Assembly: GCA_012840135.1 (NCBI GenBank)
Contig: DUMA01000023.1
Location: 1-64,000, forward strand
Length of the DNA: 64,000 nt
DNA from: Thermoanaerobacterales bacterium
Lineage (GTDB): Bacteria; Bacillota; Thermosediminibacteria; Thermosediminibacterales; Tepidanaerobacteraceae
Direction: 5' to 3'
In this document: positions 43,187 to 52,430 of the stretch, piece by piece
Layout of the letters: each line of letters begins with the position of its first letter
Numbering within the stretch: position 1 is the stretch's first letter
Notes under the pieces: generated by a model
Databases searched by the model: none
Told to the model about the DNA's origin: nothing
Seen by the model: only the letters and a program-made list of their open reading frames with translations
Translations under genes and position numbers: made by a program

Positions 43187-44071
43187 TTATCTTAGAAAAT
43201 CCACAAGCGTGGGCTGAATTATTCTGGCGCCCACGGCAAGGGAAGCGCGGTATACATTTTCGTCCATCTTGAGATCCATGATGGTTTTGGCTATATCCAC
43301 ATCTTCGGTTTTGGAGAGAAGGTCGGTGTAATCTACTTCATTGGAATCAAGCCTTGTCTTGGTGGCGTCCAGCCGGTTAGATTTGGCGCCTATCTGGGAG
43401 CGGTATTTCAGGACGGTGTCGATGGCACTGTCAAGATCTGCCAGCCTGGACGACAGTGCAGCGGCATCATTGGCCTGAAGATCCGCCTCTATGGATTCCA
43501 CTGTGGCAAATAAATCTTTAAATACATCAGTGCCCAGTACATTTACTTCTATATCATTATTCATTCCAAGATTATATTTAAACGTTCCCGCGGCGCTGGC
43601 ATTTGCTGTTATTTTGCCGGTGCTGCTGTCAATATAGAAAGGCTTCTGATCCGTGGCATACCCGCCGAACAGATATCTGTTGTTATAGCTCGTGTTGGCC
43701 TCCTGCAGCAGCTGCAGTTTGAGCTGGGATACCTCGTCCAGTATAGTCTGCCTGTCCTGTGGAGTCAGGGTCCCGTTGGCCGCATTGACCGTAAGTTCCC
43801 GGATGCGCTGGAGGATGTCGCCGGCATTTGCCAGAGCCGACTCGGTGTTTTCAAGCCAGGTGAGGGCATCGTTTACATTCTTATTATACTGCTCGATGCC
43901 AGAAAGGGTATTTCTTATTCTCATAGCAAGGACGGCGGAAACCGGGTCATCGGAGGGGCGCCTTATCCTCTTGCCCGATGAAAGCATGTTTTCTTTATCA
44001 TTGAGATTTTTCAGGTTGTAGGAAAGATTTCTCATAAATGCTTCTGTTATCATTCCCTGAGTTATGCGCAT
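43187..44071 (-). CDS. flgL: Flagellar hook-associated protein FlgL (HAP3)
   Basis: 294 aa flagellin-like junction protein. N-terminal RITQGMITEAFMRNLSYNLK, MLSSGKRIRRPSDDPVSAVL and C-terminal TDLLSKTEDVDIAKTIMDLK, YRASLAVGARIIQPTLVDFL form the D0/D1 coiled coil; NNRYLFGGYATDQKPF lies in the middle. It joins filament to hook with FlgK. Follows flgK by 7 nt. Nothing unusual. Confidence 0.95.
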   Translation of the reverse strand: MRITQGMITEAFMRNLSYNLKNLNDKENMLSSGKRIRRPSDDPVSAVLAMRIRNTLSGIEQYNKNVNDALTWLENTESALANAGDILQRIRELTVNAANGTLTPQDRQTILDEVSQLKLQLLQEANTSYNNRYLFGGYATDQKPFYIDSSTGKITANASAAGTFKYNLGMNNDIEVNVLGTDVFKDLFATVESIEADLQANDAAALSSRLADLDSAIDTVLKYRSQIGAKSNRLDATKTRLDSNEVDYTDLLSKTEDVDIAKTIMDLKMDENVYRASLAVGARIIQPTLVDFLR

Positions 44072-44078
44072 GATATCA

Positions 44079-45524
44079 CTACCTTCCTGTTATGCCCATT
44101 CCGTTCACGATGGTATTTAACATTTCATCAATAGCAGTAACAACCCTGGCGGCGGCGTTATATGCGTGCTGGTACATGATCATCTTTGCCATTTCTTCAT
44201 CCAATGAAACGCCGGAAATTTCTTTTCTCTGTTCGTCCAGCTGGCTTACTATTACTTCCTGGCTGTCTACCATGCGCTGGGCTTCCCGGGAATCGACTCC
44301 CAGTTTCGAAATGAGTGCACCGTAATAATCGTCAAGGGTTATATTTTGACCGTCTATCGAGAATTTGCTGTACTTTAGATTTGCCAGTTCCAGGGCATTC
44401 TGGTTGTCTCCGGAAAGGGGTTTGCCCGAAACTGCATCCAAACTTTTAGCAGCGGCTATTTTGCTGAGATCGTTCAAGATCCTATCATCTACGGCGATGA
44501 TCTCCCCCGAGCCGAGGTTTGATGAATCTTTGAAAAAATCTCCCTGGCTGCCGTCAAGTCCGTATCCCTGGCGGTGAATGTTATTGAATTCCGCTGCTAA
44601 AGTTGCGGTAAAGTTTTTGAGTTTGTCCTGGTACGCTTTTATCTTGTCGTCCCTGAGGTTGATCAGGCCTTTCAGCTCACCTTTTGACAGGTTTACTGCC
44701 GTTCCGTAGCCGGACCATTTAACAATAGGTGAAGTGTTGCTGGGATCTCCACCATCATCCAGTTTCACGGTCTCATAGTCCGAACCTTTAACCAGAATAG
44801 AACCGCCCACCGTCACGGTAAACACGCCGTTCTGGTCTTCGTAGGTATCTATGTTGACCAGCTTGGAAAGGTCGTCCAGCAAAAGGTCCCTTTTATCCCT
44901 GAGGTCGCTGGCGGTAACGCCCACTATTTCCGTCTGGCTTATCTGGGCATTGAGCTCGGAGATCTGCCTGGCCAGGTTGTTTACCTCATCTATTTTCACA
45001 GAGAGCCTGAAGTTCACATCATCCAGTATCTGCTGCAACTGATTTGCCGTATGGTTTATGGTGTCTGCCAGGGTAACGGCGTTTTCCTTCACCGTTTCCC
45101 TTATTTCCACAGCCTCAGGATTTTTTGAAAGTTCTTCCAGAGAATTCCAGAATGCTGTCAGTACCGATGATATTCCTATATCCGAAGGCTCGTTGAAGAT
45201 CGATTCGATCTGTGTCAGTGAATCCGCCTGAAATTCCCAAAAACCCAGGTTGGAGTTCTCCTCCCGAAACTGCATGTCTTTAAAGGAATCCCGCACTCTG
45301 GCTATATCTTCCACTTTCACTCCGGAGCCAAGCTGATAGGCGCCGGTCCCGGCCAGATTGGTACCGCCGTACGGTTTCATATATGTCGATTCCATTATCG
45401 CCCTCTGCCGGGAATACCCCGGGGTGTTGGCATTGGCCACGTTGTGCGATACGTTTTCCAGGGCCCGCTGCTGGGCAAAAAGGGCTTTTTTGGCAATCTC
45501 TATGCCGAAAAAACTCGAATACAT
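44079..45524 (-). CDS. flgK: Flagellar hook-associated protein FlgK (HAP1)
   Basis: 481 aa. FFGIEIAKKALFAQQRALEN, VSHNVANANTPGYSRQRAIM (rod-type flagellar N-terminal motif), SDIGISSVLTAFWNSLEELS, NLARQISELNAQISQTEIVG, SDLRDKRDLLLDDLSKLVNI and the C-terminal GVSLDEEMAKMIMYQHAYNA, ARVVTAIDEMLNTIVNGMGI. First hook-filament junction protein; FlgN is its export chaperone, encoded just upstream. Confidence 0.96.
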   Translation of the reverse strand: MYSSFFGIEIAKKALFAQQRALENVSHNVANANTPGYSRQRAIMESTYMKPYGGTNLAGTGAYQLGSGVKVEDIARVRDSFKDMQFREENSNLGFWEFQADSLTQIESIFNEPSDIGISSVLTAFWNSLEELSKNPEAVEIRETVKENAVTLADTINHTANQLQQILDDVNFRLSVKIDEVNNLARQISELNAQISQTEIVGVTASDLRDKRDLLLDDLSKLVNIDTYEDQNGVFTVTVGGSILVKGSDYETVKLDDGGDPSNTSPIVKWSGYGTAVNLSKGELKGLINLRDDKIKAYQDKLKNFTATLAAEFNNIHRQGYGLDGSQGDFFKDSSNLGSGEIIAVDDRILNDLSKIAAAKSLDAVSGKPLSGDNQNALELANLKYSKFSIDGQNITLDDYYGALISKLGVDSREAQRMVDSQEVIVSQLDEQRKEISGVSLDEEMAKMIMYQHAYNAAARVVTAIDEMLNTIVNGMGITGR

Positions 45525-45536
45525 TGCTTCACCGCC

Positions 45537-46046
45537 TTATGCTTTTTTATCTATCAGGCGCAGCGCTCCTTCTCCGGAATTTTTTCCCTTCGCATCATAT
45601 ACTGCTGTTTCTTTTCCCGCTTCGGTGATTATCTCAATAGAAAATTTTATATAGTCAAGAGCCCGCTTTATCAATTTTTCATTGGTTTTGTTTTTTTGCT
45701 CGAGTTTGGCCAGGACATCTTTCAGTTCCTGAAAAATGCGGGTAAATTCCGTCAGTTTATCCTCTGGCAAAACGCTTTCAAAGAAACGGGCATTTACATC
45801 AGCTACTTCTTTCTTGTAAAAAGCTGCGATCTGTTTTACGATATCACATCTTCTAGCCTCTATCCTTCCCAGCTTTAAAACCAGATCCTGTTCGATTTCG
45901 GTGATCTCCTCCAGTACCTTTACATCGCCTTTGACAAGGATATCGGTTTTTTTCCCGGCTATGGACAAGAGCTCTTTATAGATGGCCAGTTCCTTGTTTA
46001 ATTCCTCCATGAGCTCAGCAAAATATACATTGTCTGCGGTTTCCAT
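45537..46046 (-). CDS. flgN: Flagellar export chaperone FlgN-like
   Basis: 169 aa, helical. Pattern ELMEELNKELAIYKELLSIA, KVLEEITEIEQDLVLKLGRI and LEQKNKTNEKLIKRALDYIK is that of FlgN/YvyG proteins, which chaperone FlgK and FlgL. Sits between flgM and flgK as in Bacillus. SD GGGGGC before the ATG. Sequence conservation in this family is low, so position contributes to the name. Confidence 0.85.
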   Translation of the reverse strand: METADNVYFAELMEELNKELAIYKELLSIAGKKTDILVKGDVKVLEEITEIEQDLVLKLGRIEARRCDIVKQIAAFYKKEVADVNARFFESVLPEDKLTEFTRIFQELKDVLAKLEQKNKTNEKLIKRALDYIKFSIEIITEAGKETAVYDAKGKNSGEGALRLIDKKA

Positions 46047-46081
46047 TTTAAAGCCCCCGTTTCCCCCTTATCGTTTTCCCC

Positions 46082-46378
46082 CTAAATCAATTTGCCGTTA
46101 AAATGCTCCTCGATCATCTTTTCGGCCACCAGCTGGCCGTCGATATTGTAAGTGCCCTTGTTTATTTTTTCCTTCAACAGGGCTACTTTTTCCTCCCTTA
46201 CTTCCTCATGGGTCATAGTGGACTTTACGGCATTTAATAATTCCCTTGCCTCTGCAGAAAGACTTATGCTGTCACCGTGAGCAGTTTTGGATTTGTCTAT
46301 GTCCTTGCTCCGGGTTTGCCTTCCATTTTCAGAATATATGCGTATAAAACTATCCAGCTGGCTTCGGGAAATATTCAT
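46082..46378 (-). CDS. flgM: Anti-sigma-28 factor FlgM
   Basis: 98 aa. An unfolded N-terminal part is followed by the sigma-binding helices SISLSAEARELLNAVKSTMT, VREEKVALLKEKINKGTYNI, QLVAEKMIEEHF, which is diagnostic. It holds sigma-D inactive until the hook is complete, and would control the hag promoter at 28784. SD GAGGGGG. A sigma-D-like -10 lies upstream. Confidence 0.94.
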   Translation of the reverse strand: MNISRSQLDSFIRIYSENGRQTRSKDIDKSKTAHGDSISLSAEARELLNAVKSTMTHEEVREEKVALLKEKINKGTYNIDGQLVAEKMIEEHFNGKLI

Positions 46379-46414
46379 ACAAATGCCCCCTCATTATTTC
46401 TTCTGCTGTTATAT

Positions 46415-46441
46415 TTATCGGAAACATCCCATTGAAAAGTG
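46415..46441 (-). promoter_or_regulatory. Possible sigma-D promoter before flgM
   Basis: Minus-strand TCCGATAA (46422-46415) is a near-perfect sigma-D -10; the -35 at the right distance (CACT) is poor. Confidence 0.4.
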
Positions 46442-46515
46442 AGCATTATATACGGCCTCAGAGCTGATTTATGCCCTGATATCTCTTTATTTCTCAGGTT
46501 TTATGGGAGCTTTTT

Positions 46516-46920
46516 CTACTTTTCACGTTTTCGCAGCTTGGAAAGGTGAAGGGTTCCCTTCATGTCTTCATTTAACCCAATAGCCCTGTACTTCAAGCTA
46601 TCCATTTTATTTTTTATTTCTCTGGCGCATTTTTCGCAGTACCTGCCCGTAAGGATCGGCGAGCCGCACATCTCGCAGCTTAAAACGTTCAGGTTGCTCT
46701 TTTTCAACATGAGCCTGCCCTCTTTTAAGTACTCCAGGACACTCTTGGCAGGAACCCCCGTATTTTCCGCAATTTCTTCAAGGGTAGCCATGGGAAAATC
46801 ATGGAGGTACCGGCGGACTTTATCAAAGTTTTCTTCATCCTTTTTAACACAATCCGGGCACAGGTTTCTAACGGTGTATACGAAAAGTTTCCCACAGACC
46901 GGGCAGTTTCGAAGTTCCAT
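46516..46920 (-). CDS. Flagellar operon protein YvyF
   Basis: About 134 aa. Two zinc-finger-like cysteine groups (NCPVCGKLF..NLCPDC near the N-terminus, CEMCGSPILTGRYCEKC near residue 95) flank a winged-helix-like stretch (VRRYLHDFPMATLEEIAENT, GVPAKSVLEYLKEGRL). Matches the family named after B. subtilis YvyF, always next to flgM; reported as a motility-related regulator. The ATG at 46920 has GAGGAGGTG upstream; the longer open frame merely runs back into comFC. Confidence 0.88.
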   Translation of the reverse strand: MELRNCPVCGKLFVYTVRNLCPDCVKKDEENFDKVRRYLHDFPMATLEEIAENTGVPAKSVLEYLKEGRLMLKKSNLNVLSCEMCGSPILTGRYCEKCAREIKNKMDSLKYRAIGLNEDMKGTLHLSKLRKREK

Positions 46921-46934
46921 TTTTTCACCTCCTC

Positions 46935-47711
46935 TCATCCTCGAGCGCATGTCAATACAAATACGCAATCGGCTCCGGCATTTATAAGAGTCCTGGAACA
47001 TTCATCGGCGGTGGAGCCGGTAGTATAAACGTCATCTATTAAAAGCAGAGTTTTGCCATTCAACACGGCCTTATCCACCACTTCAAAGGCCCCTGAAAGG
47101 TTTTGCTCCCTTAAAGGTTTATCAAGCAGGGTCTGGTGTTCTGTGGGCTTCACCCTTATGAAGCCTTTGAAAATGGGAATGCCGGTATGGCGGCTCACAA
47201 CGGCCGCCAGCAGATATGCCTGGTTAAACCCCCGCTCCCGTTCCCGTTTTATATGAAGGGGCACCGGCACAATATAGTCGAAAGCCGGCCAGGAAATTTG
47301 CTCTAATGTTCGGACCATGCCTTCGCCGAGAAATCCTGCAAGCTCCCGCTTTCCGCCATATTTGAAATGGTGTATGAGTTCCCTCAAGACACCCTCGTAT
47401 TGTCCGAAAGAGCGCGCTTGCACAAAAAAATGCTCCCTTGCCCTGCAGTCGCGGCAAAGATGCTGCGCCCGGTCTTTGTAAAAACCGGCTGCGGAAAGGC
47501 CCTCATTTCCAGCCGCTGCAATGTCCGGCGTAAGGAGGGATCTGCCGCACTTTCGACACAAAGGCGGGCTCAAGGGCTTCACCCTGCTTTCGCACGAATG
47601 GCAAACAAGAACCTTTCCCGGCTCAAGTTTATTATTGCACACGAGGCAGTAAGGCTGCCGGGGAAAAAGAAGATCCAGCATTCCGCTTGTGATTTCATGA
47701 AATATGCTCAT
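46935..47711 (-). CDS. comFC: ComF family protein (ComFC), phosphoribosyltransferase fold
   Basis: About 258 aa. N-terminal double zinc ribbon (CLVCNNKLEPGKVLVCHSC, CRKCG, CRDC), then a type I PRTase domain: FDYIVPVPLHIKRERERGFN, RVKPTEHQTLLDKPLREQNL, and the PRPP-binding LLLIDDVYTTGSTADECSRT. Needed for DNA uptake/transformation in relatives, with ComFA helicase; comFA is not present here. The GTG at 47726 and ATG at 47711 are both possible; GGTGG fits the ATG. Confidence 0.92.
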   Translation of the reverse strand: MSIFHEITSGMLDLLFPRQPYCLVCNNKLEPGKVLVCHSCESRVKPLSPPLCRKCGRSLLTPDIAAAGNEGLSAAGFYKDRAQHLCRDCRAREHFFVQARSFGQYEGVLRELIHHFKYGGKRELAGFLGEGMVRTLEQISWPAFDYIVPVPLHIKRERERGFNQAYLLAAVVSRHTGIPIFKGFIRVKPTEHQTLLDKPLREQNLSGAFEVVDKAVLNGKTLLLIDDVYTTGSTADECSRTLINAGADCVFVLTCARG

Positions 47712-47726
47712 GATCGACCACCACAC

Positions 47727-47969
47727 TGCAATGCATGTTTTCCTTGCAACGGCTTTTTAATTTTTGTTCTATACTCTTTATTTTTATCTCTTATTCGGCA
47801 AATGGGTGATTTTATTTTACAATATTCTACCAGATATGCCGTTTTTCCTCTTTTTATAAAATAAAAAATGAATCCGGTGTAATAAAGCCAATTTTTGTGG
47901 TAAATGACGGCTAAAGGCACCGTAGAGTGAAGCTAATGGCAATAATATTTAATCCAGGTTTATATACAA
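47727..47969. other. AT-rich intergenic region upstream of comFC
   Basis: No gene. A sigma-D-like GCCGAATA on the minus strand near 47790-47800, with TAAA-rich sequence about 15-16 bp upstream, could serve comFC-yvyF, but the match is weak. Confidence 0.35.
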
Positions 47970-48064
47970 AGCCCGCATGTATTATTTTGCTGCGGACCAG
48001 ACGCGTCTGCGGCAGCAGAGCTGCCGACATCCGAAAAACTGATCCCCCATAATACATGCGGGCT
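47970..48064. repeat. Dispersed palindromic repeat, copy B
   Basis: Ends AGCCCGCATGTATTAT and ATAATACATGCGGGCT are perfect inverse copies 95 bp apart; the interior has CGGCAGCAGAGCTGCCG and CCGAAAAACTGAT. Located 28 nt after the prfB stop; transcripts leaving prfB would form a long hairpin. Confidence 0.85.
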
Positions 48065-48091
48065 GATTTGGTTTTCCGCCACAAGCATAAA

Positions 48092-49196
48092 TCAATTTGT
48101 TTTTACGTTAATCTTCAAATATGCATTTATGAAATCGTCTATTTCCCCGTCCATGACGGCCTGGACGTTTCCTACCTCCACATTGGTCCTGTGGTCTTTT
48201 ACCAGGCTGTATGGATGGAATACGTAGGACCTTATCTGGCTGCCCCAGGCTATCTCCCTCTGGACTCCCCGGAGCTTATCCAGCTCTTTTTGCTGTTCCT
48301 CCTGGTGCAGTTCAAACAGTTTGGCTTTCAGCAGCTTCATGGCGGTATTCCTGTTGCTCTGCTGGGAGCGCTCGGTCTGACAGGCCACCACGATGCCTGT
48401 AGGTATATGAGTAATGCGCACCGCCGATTCGGTCTTATTTACATACTGGCCGCCGGCCCCGCTGGCCCTGAAAGTGTCTATTTTGAGATCCTCGGGTTTT
48501 ATTTCTATTTCCACATCGTCATCGATTTCAGGCATCACATCTACGGAAGCAAAGGATGTATGTCGGCGGTTGGCTGCATCAAAGGGCGATATGCGCACCA
48601 GCCGGTGGACGCCTTTTTCGGATTTAAGATATCCGTAGGCGTTGAGGCCTTCCACCAGGATGGTGACGCTTTTTATGCCCGCTTCCTCTCCCGGCAGTAT
48701 GTCAAGAGTCGTAACCTTATATCCCCTGTCTTCAGCCCAGCGGGTATACATGCGAAGAAGCATCTGGACCCAATCCTGGGCTTCCGTGCCGCCGGCCCCG
48801 GCGTGGAGGGAAACTATGGCATTGTTGCCGTCATACTTGCCCGAAAGCAGCGTCTCCAGCCTGGCTTTTTCCAGCATGTTTTTTAGGGCTATGGCTTCTT
48901 GTTTTATTTCTTCCGCCAGCTCATCATCAGGGCTTTCCTCGTATAGTTCTATCAGAGTTTGTACATCATCTAGTTTATGCTCTAAGCTTTCAAATCTTTC
49001 TATCTTTTCCTTAAGGCCGTTGAGCTTTTGGAGTATTTTCTGGGCGTTTTCCTGATCATCCCAGAAGCCGGGGGATATAGTCTTTTGTTCCAGATCCTTT
49101 ATTTCACCCTTCAGTTTTTCAATTTCAAAGAGAATCCCTCAGTTCCGATAAAATTTGTCTTGAAGATTCAAGCTCTACTTTGTATTCTTCTATCAT
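48092..49196 (-). CDS. prfB: Peptide chain release factor 2 with programmed +1 frameshift
   Basis: About 367 aa after frameshifting; terminates translation at UGA and UAA. The zero frame starts at ATG 49196 (SD AGGTGGG) and reads [23 protein letters not shown], then TGA. A +1 shift at CTT-TGA (49130-49125) continues [36 protein letters not shown]. Further on come the GGQ loop ([20 protein letters not shown]) and the codon-recognition SPF motif ([20 protein letters not shown]). A GAGGGA stands just before the slip site, as in other bacteria. Operon partner of secA. Confidence 0.96.
49125..49142 (-). promoter_or_regulatory. prfB programmed frameshift signal
   Basis: Minus strand CTGAGGGATTCTCTTTGA: internal SD-like GAGGGA, then the slippery CTT followed by in-frame TGA. 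Low RF2 favours +1 slippage, an autoregulatory loop known in most bacteria. Confidence 0.9.
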
Positions 49197-49230
49197 TCAC
49201 ATCCCACCTTTAATTTTATATTTTAATACC

Positions 49231-51744
49231 TTATGCGAAGCGTCCGCAGCATTTCTTGTATTTCTTGCCGCTGCCGCAGGGACACGGGTCATTGCGGCCC
49301 ACCTTCTTTTCCTTCCTGATGGGCTGCCTTTTCTCTTCGCTTCCTCCGTGGGAATAAGATACATTGTAAGCCCTCTGCTGCTCCCTCTGGGGAACCGCTT
49401 TTACCTGGACCCTGAACATGTAGCGGAGTGTATCCTCCTGGATATTTTTTATCATTTCCTGGAACATGTCGTACCCTTCGATCTTATACTCAATAACCGG
49501 GTCCCTCTGGCCGTACGCCCGAAGACCGATGCCCTCCCGGAGCTGGTCCATAGCGTCTATGTGGTCCATCCACTTCTGGTCAACTACCTTGAGCATGATG
49601 AACCTTTCCAGCTCCCGCATGGTTTCGCTACCCAGTTCTTGTTCCTTTTTTTCATATGCGGCCTGGGCTTTTTCGATGAGGGTATTTCTTACATCATCCC
49701 TGGACATGTTCTCCAGAGAAGCGGAATCGATGACATCCCTTATTTGGAATATATCCGCCATATATTCGGAAAGGCCCTTTATATCCCACTCTTCAGGATG
49801 GATCTCCTTGCCGGCATATATTTCAAGGAGCCTTTCGACCACATCCACAATCATCTGCTTTATGCTTTCTTTGAGGTCCTCCTTTTCCAGGACCTTGCGG
49901 CGCTGGGAGTATATGACTTCCCTCTGGGTATTCATGACATCGTCATATTCCAGCACATGTTTTCTTATGTCAAAGTTCCTGGCTTCCACTTTTTTCTGGG
50001 CGTTTTCTATGGCCTTCGTAATCAGTGGATGCTCGATGGGCTGGTCTTCCTCCAGACCCAGGCGGTCCATGATGCCCTTTATGCTGTCGGAGCCGAAAAG
50101 CCTCATGAGATCGTCTTCCAGAGAAACATAAAATCTTGAAGAGCCCGGATCTCCCTGCCGCCCGGAACGACCCCGGAGCTGGTTGTCTATGCGTCTGGCT
50201 TCATGGCGCTCCGTACCTATTATATGAAGGCCTCCCAGCTCTGCCACACCTTCGCCCAGTACAATGTCGGTTCCCCTGCCGGCCATATTGGTGGCTATGG
50301 TAACCGCACCTTTCTGCCCGGCCTTCGCCACGATCTCTGCTTCCTTTTCGTGGTACTTGGCATTTAGGACCTGGTGGGGGATTCCCCTCCTTTTGAGCAT
50401 ACTGCTCAGAAGCTCGGACTTCTCTATGGAAACCGTGCCCACCAGCACCGGCTGACCTCTTTTGTGACACTCCACAATTTCATTGACCACAGCTTCAAAT
50501 TTGCCCTTTTCGGTCTTATAGATGACATCGGGGTAATCAACCCTTATCATGGGCTTGTTGGTGGGTATGACCACCACATCCAGCCCGTATATCTTCCTAA
50601 ACTCCTCTTCCTCGGTGGCGGCAGTGCCTGTCATACCTGCAAGCTTCTTATACATCCTGAAATAGTTCTGGAAGGTTATTGTAGCGAGAGTCTTGCTCTC
50701 ATGCTCCACTTTAACGCCTTCCTTGGCCTCGATCGCCTGGTGCAGTCCATCGCTGTATCTTCTGCCGAACATGAGCCTGCCGGTAAATTCATCGACGATA
50801 ATGACCTGGCCGTCTTTTACCACATAGTCCCGGTCAAGCTTCATGAGGGCATGAGCCTTCAGGGCCTGCTGAAAATGGTGCAAAAGTTCCATGTTTTCCT
50901 CATCGTACAGGTTTTCAACGCCGAGGAAACTTTCGGCTTTCTTTATGCCCTTTTCTGTGGGCATGACGCTGTGAGCCTTTTCATCCACGGTGTAGTCTTC
51001 GCCCTCTTTCAACCGGGGGACGAATCTTGCAAACTTGTAGTAAATATCCGTAGATTCCTCCGCCTGACCGGAAATGATAAGCGGAGTCCTGGCTTCATCT
51101 ATCAGTATGCTGTCGACCTCGTCTACGATGGCGTAATTTAAGGGCCTTTGAACCATTTGCTCCTTGTGCAGCACCATGTTGTCCCTCAGGTAATCAAAGC
51201 CGAACTCATTGTTGGTGCCGTAAGTTATATCGGCATTGTAGGCCTTTTTTCTGGCTTCATAGTCCATGTCGTGGACAATGAGGCCAACTTCGAGGCCCAG
51301 GAAATTATAAATCTTTCCCATCCATTCGCTGTCCCTTTTGGCCAGGTAATCGTTGACCGTCACTACATGCACGCCCTTTCCGGTCAATGCGTTCAGGTAA
51401 GCGGGCATGGTGGCCACCAGGGTCTTTCCTTCACCAGTCTTCATCTCGGCTATGCGGCCCTGGTGAAGCACGATGCCGCCCAGCACCTGTACATCGAAGG
51501 GGCGCATGCCGAGGGTCCTTTTGGAAGCCTCTCTCACCACGGCAAAGGCTTCGGGGAGCAAATCTTCAAGCGTCTCGCCTTCTGAAAGGCGCTCTTTAAA
51601 CTCCTCAGTTTTTCTGCTAAGCTCCTCATCGGAAAGTTTTTCTATCTCAGGTTCCCACCGGTTCACATCTTCTACAATCACATTCAGCTTCTTGATTTCC
51701 CTCTCATTGGAGTTCCCCAATATTCTGCTCAAAATGCCTAACAT
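49231..51744 (-). CDS. secA: Preprotein translocase ATPase SecA
   Basis: 837 aa motor for Sec export. N-terminal [20 protein letters not shown], Walker [44 protein letters not shown]-equivalent [40 protein letters not shown], helicase motif [40 protein letters not shown]. The C-terminal zinc-binding tail [14 protein letters not shown], used for lipid and chaperone contacts, is present. 34 nt upstream of prfB. Full length for a Firmicute. Confidence 0.98.
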   Translation of the reverse strand: MLGILSRILGNSNEREIKKLNVIVEDVNRWEPEIEKLSDEELSRKTEEFKERLSEGETLEDLLPEAFAVVREASKRTLGMRPFDVQVLGGIVLHQGRIAEMKTGEGKTLVATMPAYLNALTGKGVHVVTVNDYLAKRDSEWMGKIYNFLGLEVGLIVHDMDYEARKKAYNADITYGTNNEFGFDYLRDNMVLHKEQMVQRPLNYAIVDEVDSILIDEARTPLIISGQAEESTDIYYKFARFVPRLKEGEDYTVDEKAHSVMPTEKGIKKAESFLGVENLYDEENMELLHHFQQALKAHALMKLDRDYVVKDGQVIIVDEFTGRLMFGRRYSDGLHQAIEAKEGVKVEHESKTLATITFQNYFRMYKKLAGMTGTAATEEEEFRKIYGLDVVVIPTNKPMIRVDYPDVIYKTEKGKFEAVVNEIVECHKRGQPVLVGTVSIEKSELLSSMLKRRGIPHQVLNAKYHEKEAEIVAKAGQKGAVTIATNMAGRGTDIVLGEGVAELGGLHIIGTERHEARRIDNQLRGRSGRQGDPGSSRFYVSLEDDLMRLFGSDSIKGIMDRLGLEEDQPIEHPLITKAIENAQKKVEARNFDIRKHVLEYDDVMNTQREVIYSQRRKVLEKEDLKESIKQMIVDVVERLLEIYAGKEIHPEEWDIKGLSEYMADIFQIRDVIDSASLENMSRDDVRNTLIEKAQAAYEKKEQELGSETMRELERFIMLKVVDQKWMDHIDAMDQLREGIGLRAYGQRDPVIEYKIEGYDMFQEMIKNIQEDTLRYMFRVQVKAVPQREQQRAYNVSYSHGGSEEKRQPIRKEKKVGRNDPCPCGSGKKYKKCCGRFA

Positions 51745-51828
51745 ACTGTCACCTCATCTTCCTCCAGTGTAATCTATGAAAAATCCATACGTCAAACGCT
51801 TGCCAGAAATATACATTCAAAAATTTAT

Positions 51829-51850
51829 AAGGAACCTTTAAGGTTCCTTT
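51829..51850. terminator. Bidirectional terminator between DUF5317 gene and secA
   Basis: Perfect stem AAGGAACC-TTTAA-GGTTCCTT with T-rich tails, 11 nt after the DUF5317 stop codon. Confidence 0.8.
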
Positions 51851-51860
51851 CTGCAGTTAT

Positions 51861-52430
51861 CTATACTATTTTACCACTGGCATCACTTTTTTTCAACATG
51901 GCATCCTGAATGGTCAAAAATATGCCCATTCCCATTAAAAGATCCCCCACGCTGAAAACCCTGGGTCTGGGGTACGGAGGGGGGAGAGGCAAAATATCCC
52001 CCAGGAGTTTCAACCTAGTGGCTGAATCAATAGCGGTGTGGTAAAGATAGGACGGATCGAAAAGCAGCGGCTTTAAGTCGGTCAAACCGGCAATATCCAG
52101 GGCCGGAATGGAGACCGGCATTTTTCCGCCGTTTGCCAGTATCACAACATAATTTAGAAAAACTCCAATAGTTACAAGCCGCAGTGTTTTAATCTGCCAG
52201 TTGGAAGCCAGAGCATAAAGCAAAATAAGGTAAGACGCTGATACTGTAATGATGTTAAACCTTGCAGCCATCTCCAAAAGATTGCCCTTTAAAAACAGCG
52301 GCAAATAGCGGATTATGAAAGAAATAAAAATAAGTTCCAGTTTTTTTAAGGGTATTTTTGAAAGGCTTTTAAAATTCCCTTTTCTTAGCAGACCTATAGC
52401 GATAGATATTATTAAAAAATCAACCAGCAT
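51861..52430 (-). CDS. DUF5317 membrane protein
   Basis: 189 aa with about four hydrophobic segments (MLVDFLIISIAIGLL, IFISFIIRYLPLFL, ITVSASYLILLYALAS, LVTIGVFLNYVVILA) and a conserved loop NGGKMPVSIPA, then LGDILPLPPPYPRPRVFSVG, DLLMGMGIFL. This matches DUF5317, found beside HD-GYP genes in thermophilic clostridia. Function unknown. It overlaps the HD-GYP gene by 11 nt, so the two are likely partners. Confidence 0.8.
   Translation of the reverse strand: MLVDFLIISIAIGLLRKGNFKSLSKIPLKKLELIFISFIIRYLPLFLKGNLLEMAARFNIITVSASYLILLYALASNWQIKTLRLVTIGVFLNYVVILANGGKMPVSIPALDIAGLTDLKPLLFDPSYLYHTAIDSATRLKLLGDILPLPPPYPRPRVFSVGDLLMGMGIFLTIQDAMLKKSDASGKIV

Noticed and set aside
48056-48886. 276-codon plus-strand ORF opposite prfB
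   Set aside because: Complete antisense shadow of the conserved RF2 coding sequence; no RBS and no recognisable protein.
49180-50139. 319-codon plus-strand ORF opposite secA
   Set aside because: Shadow of secA; the secA frame carries all conserved motifs.
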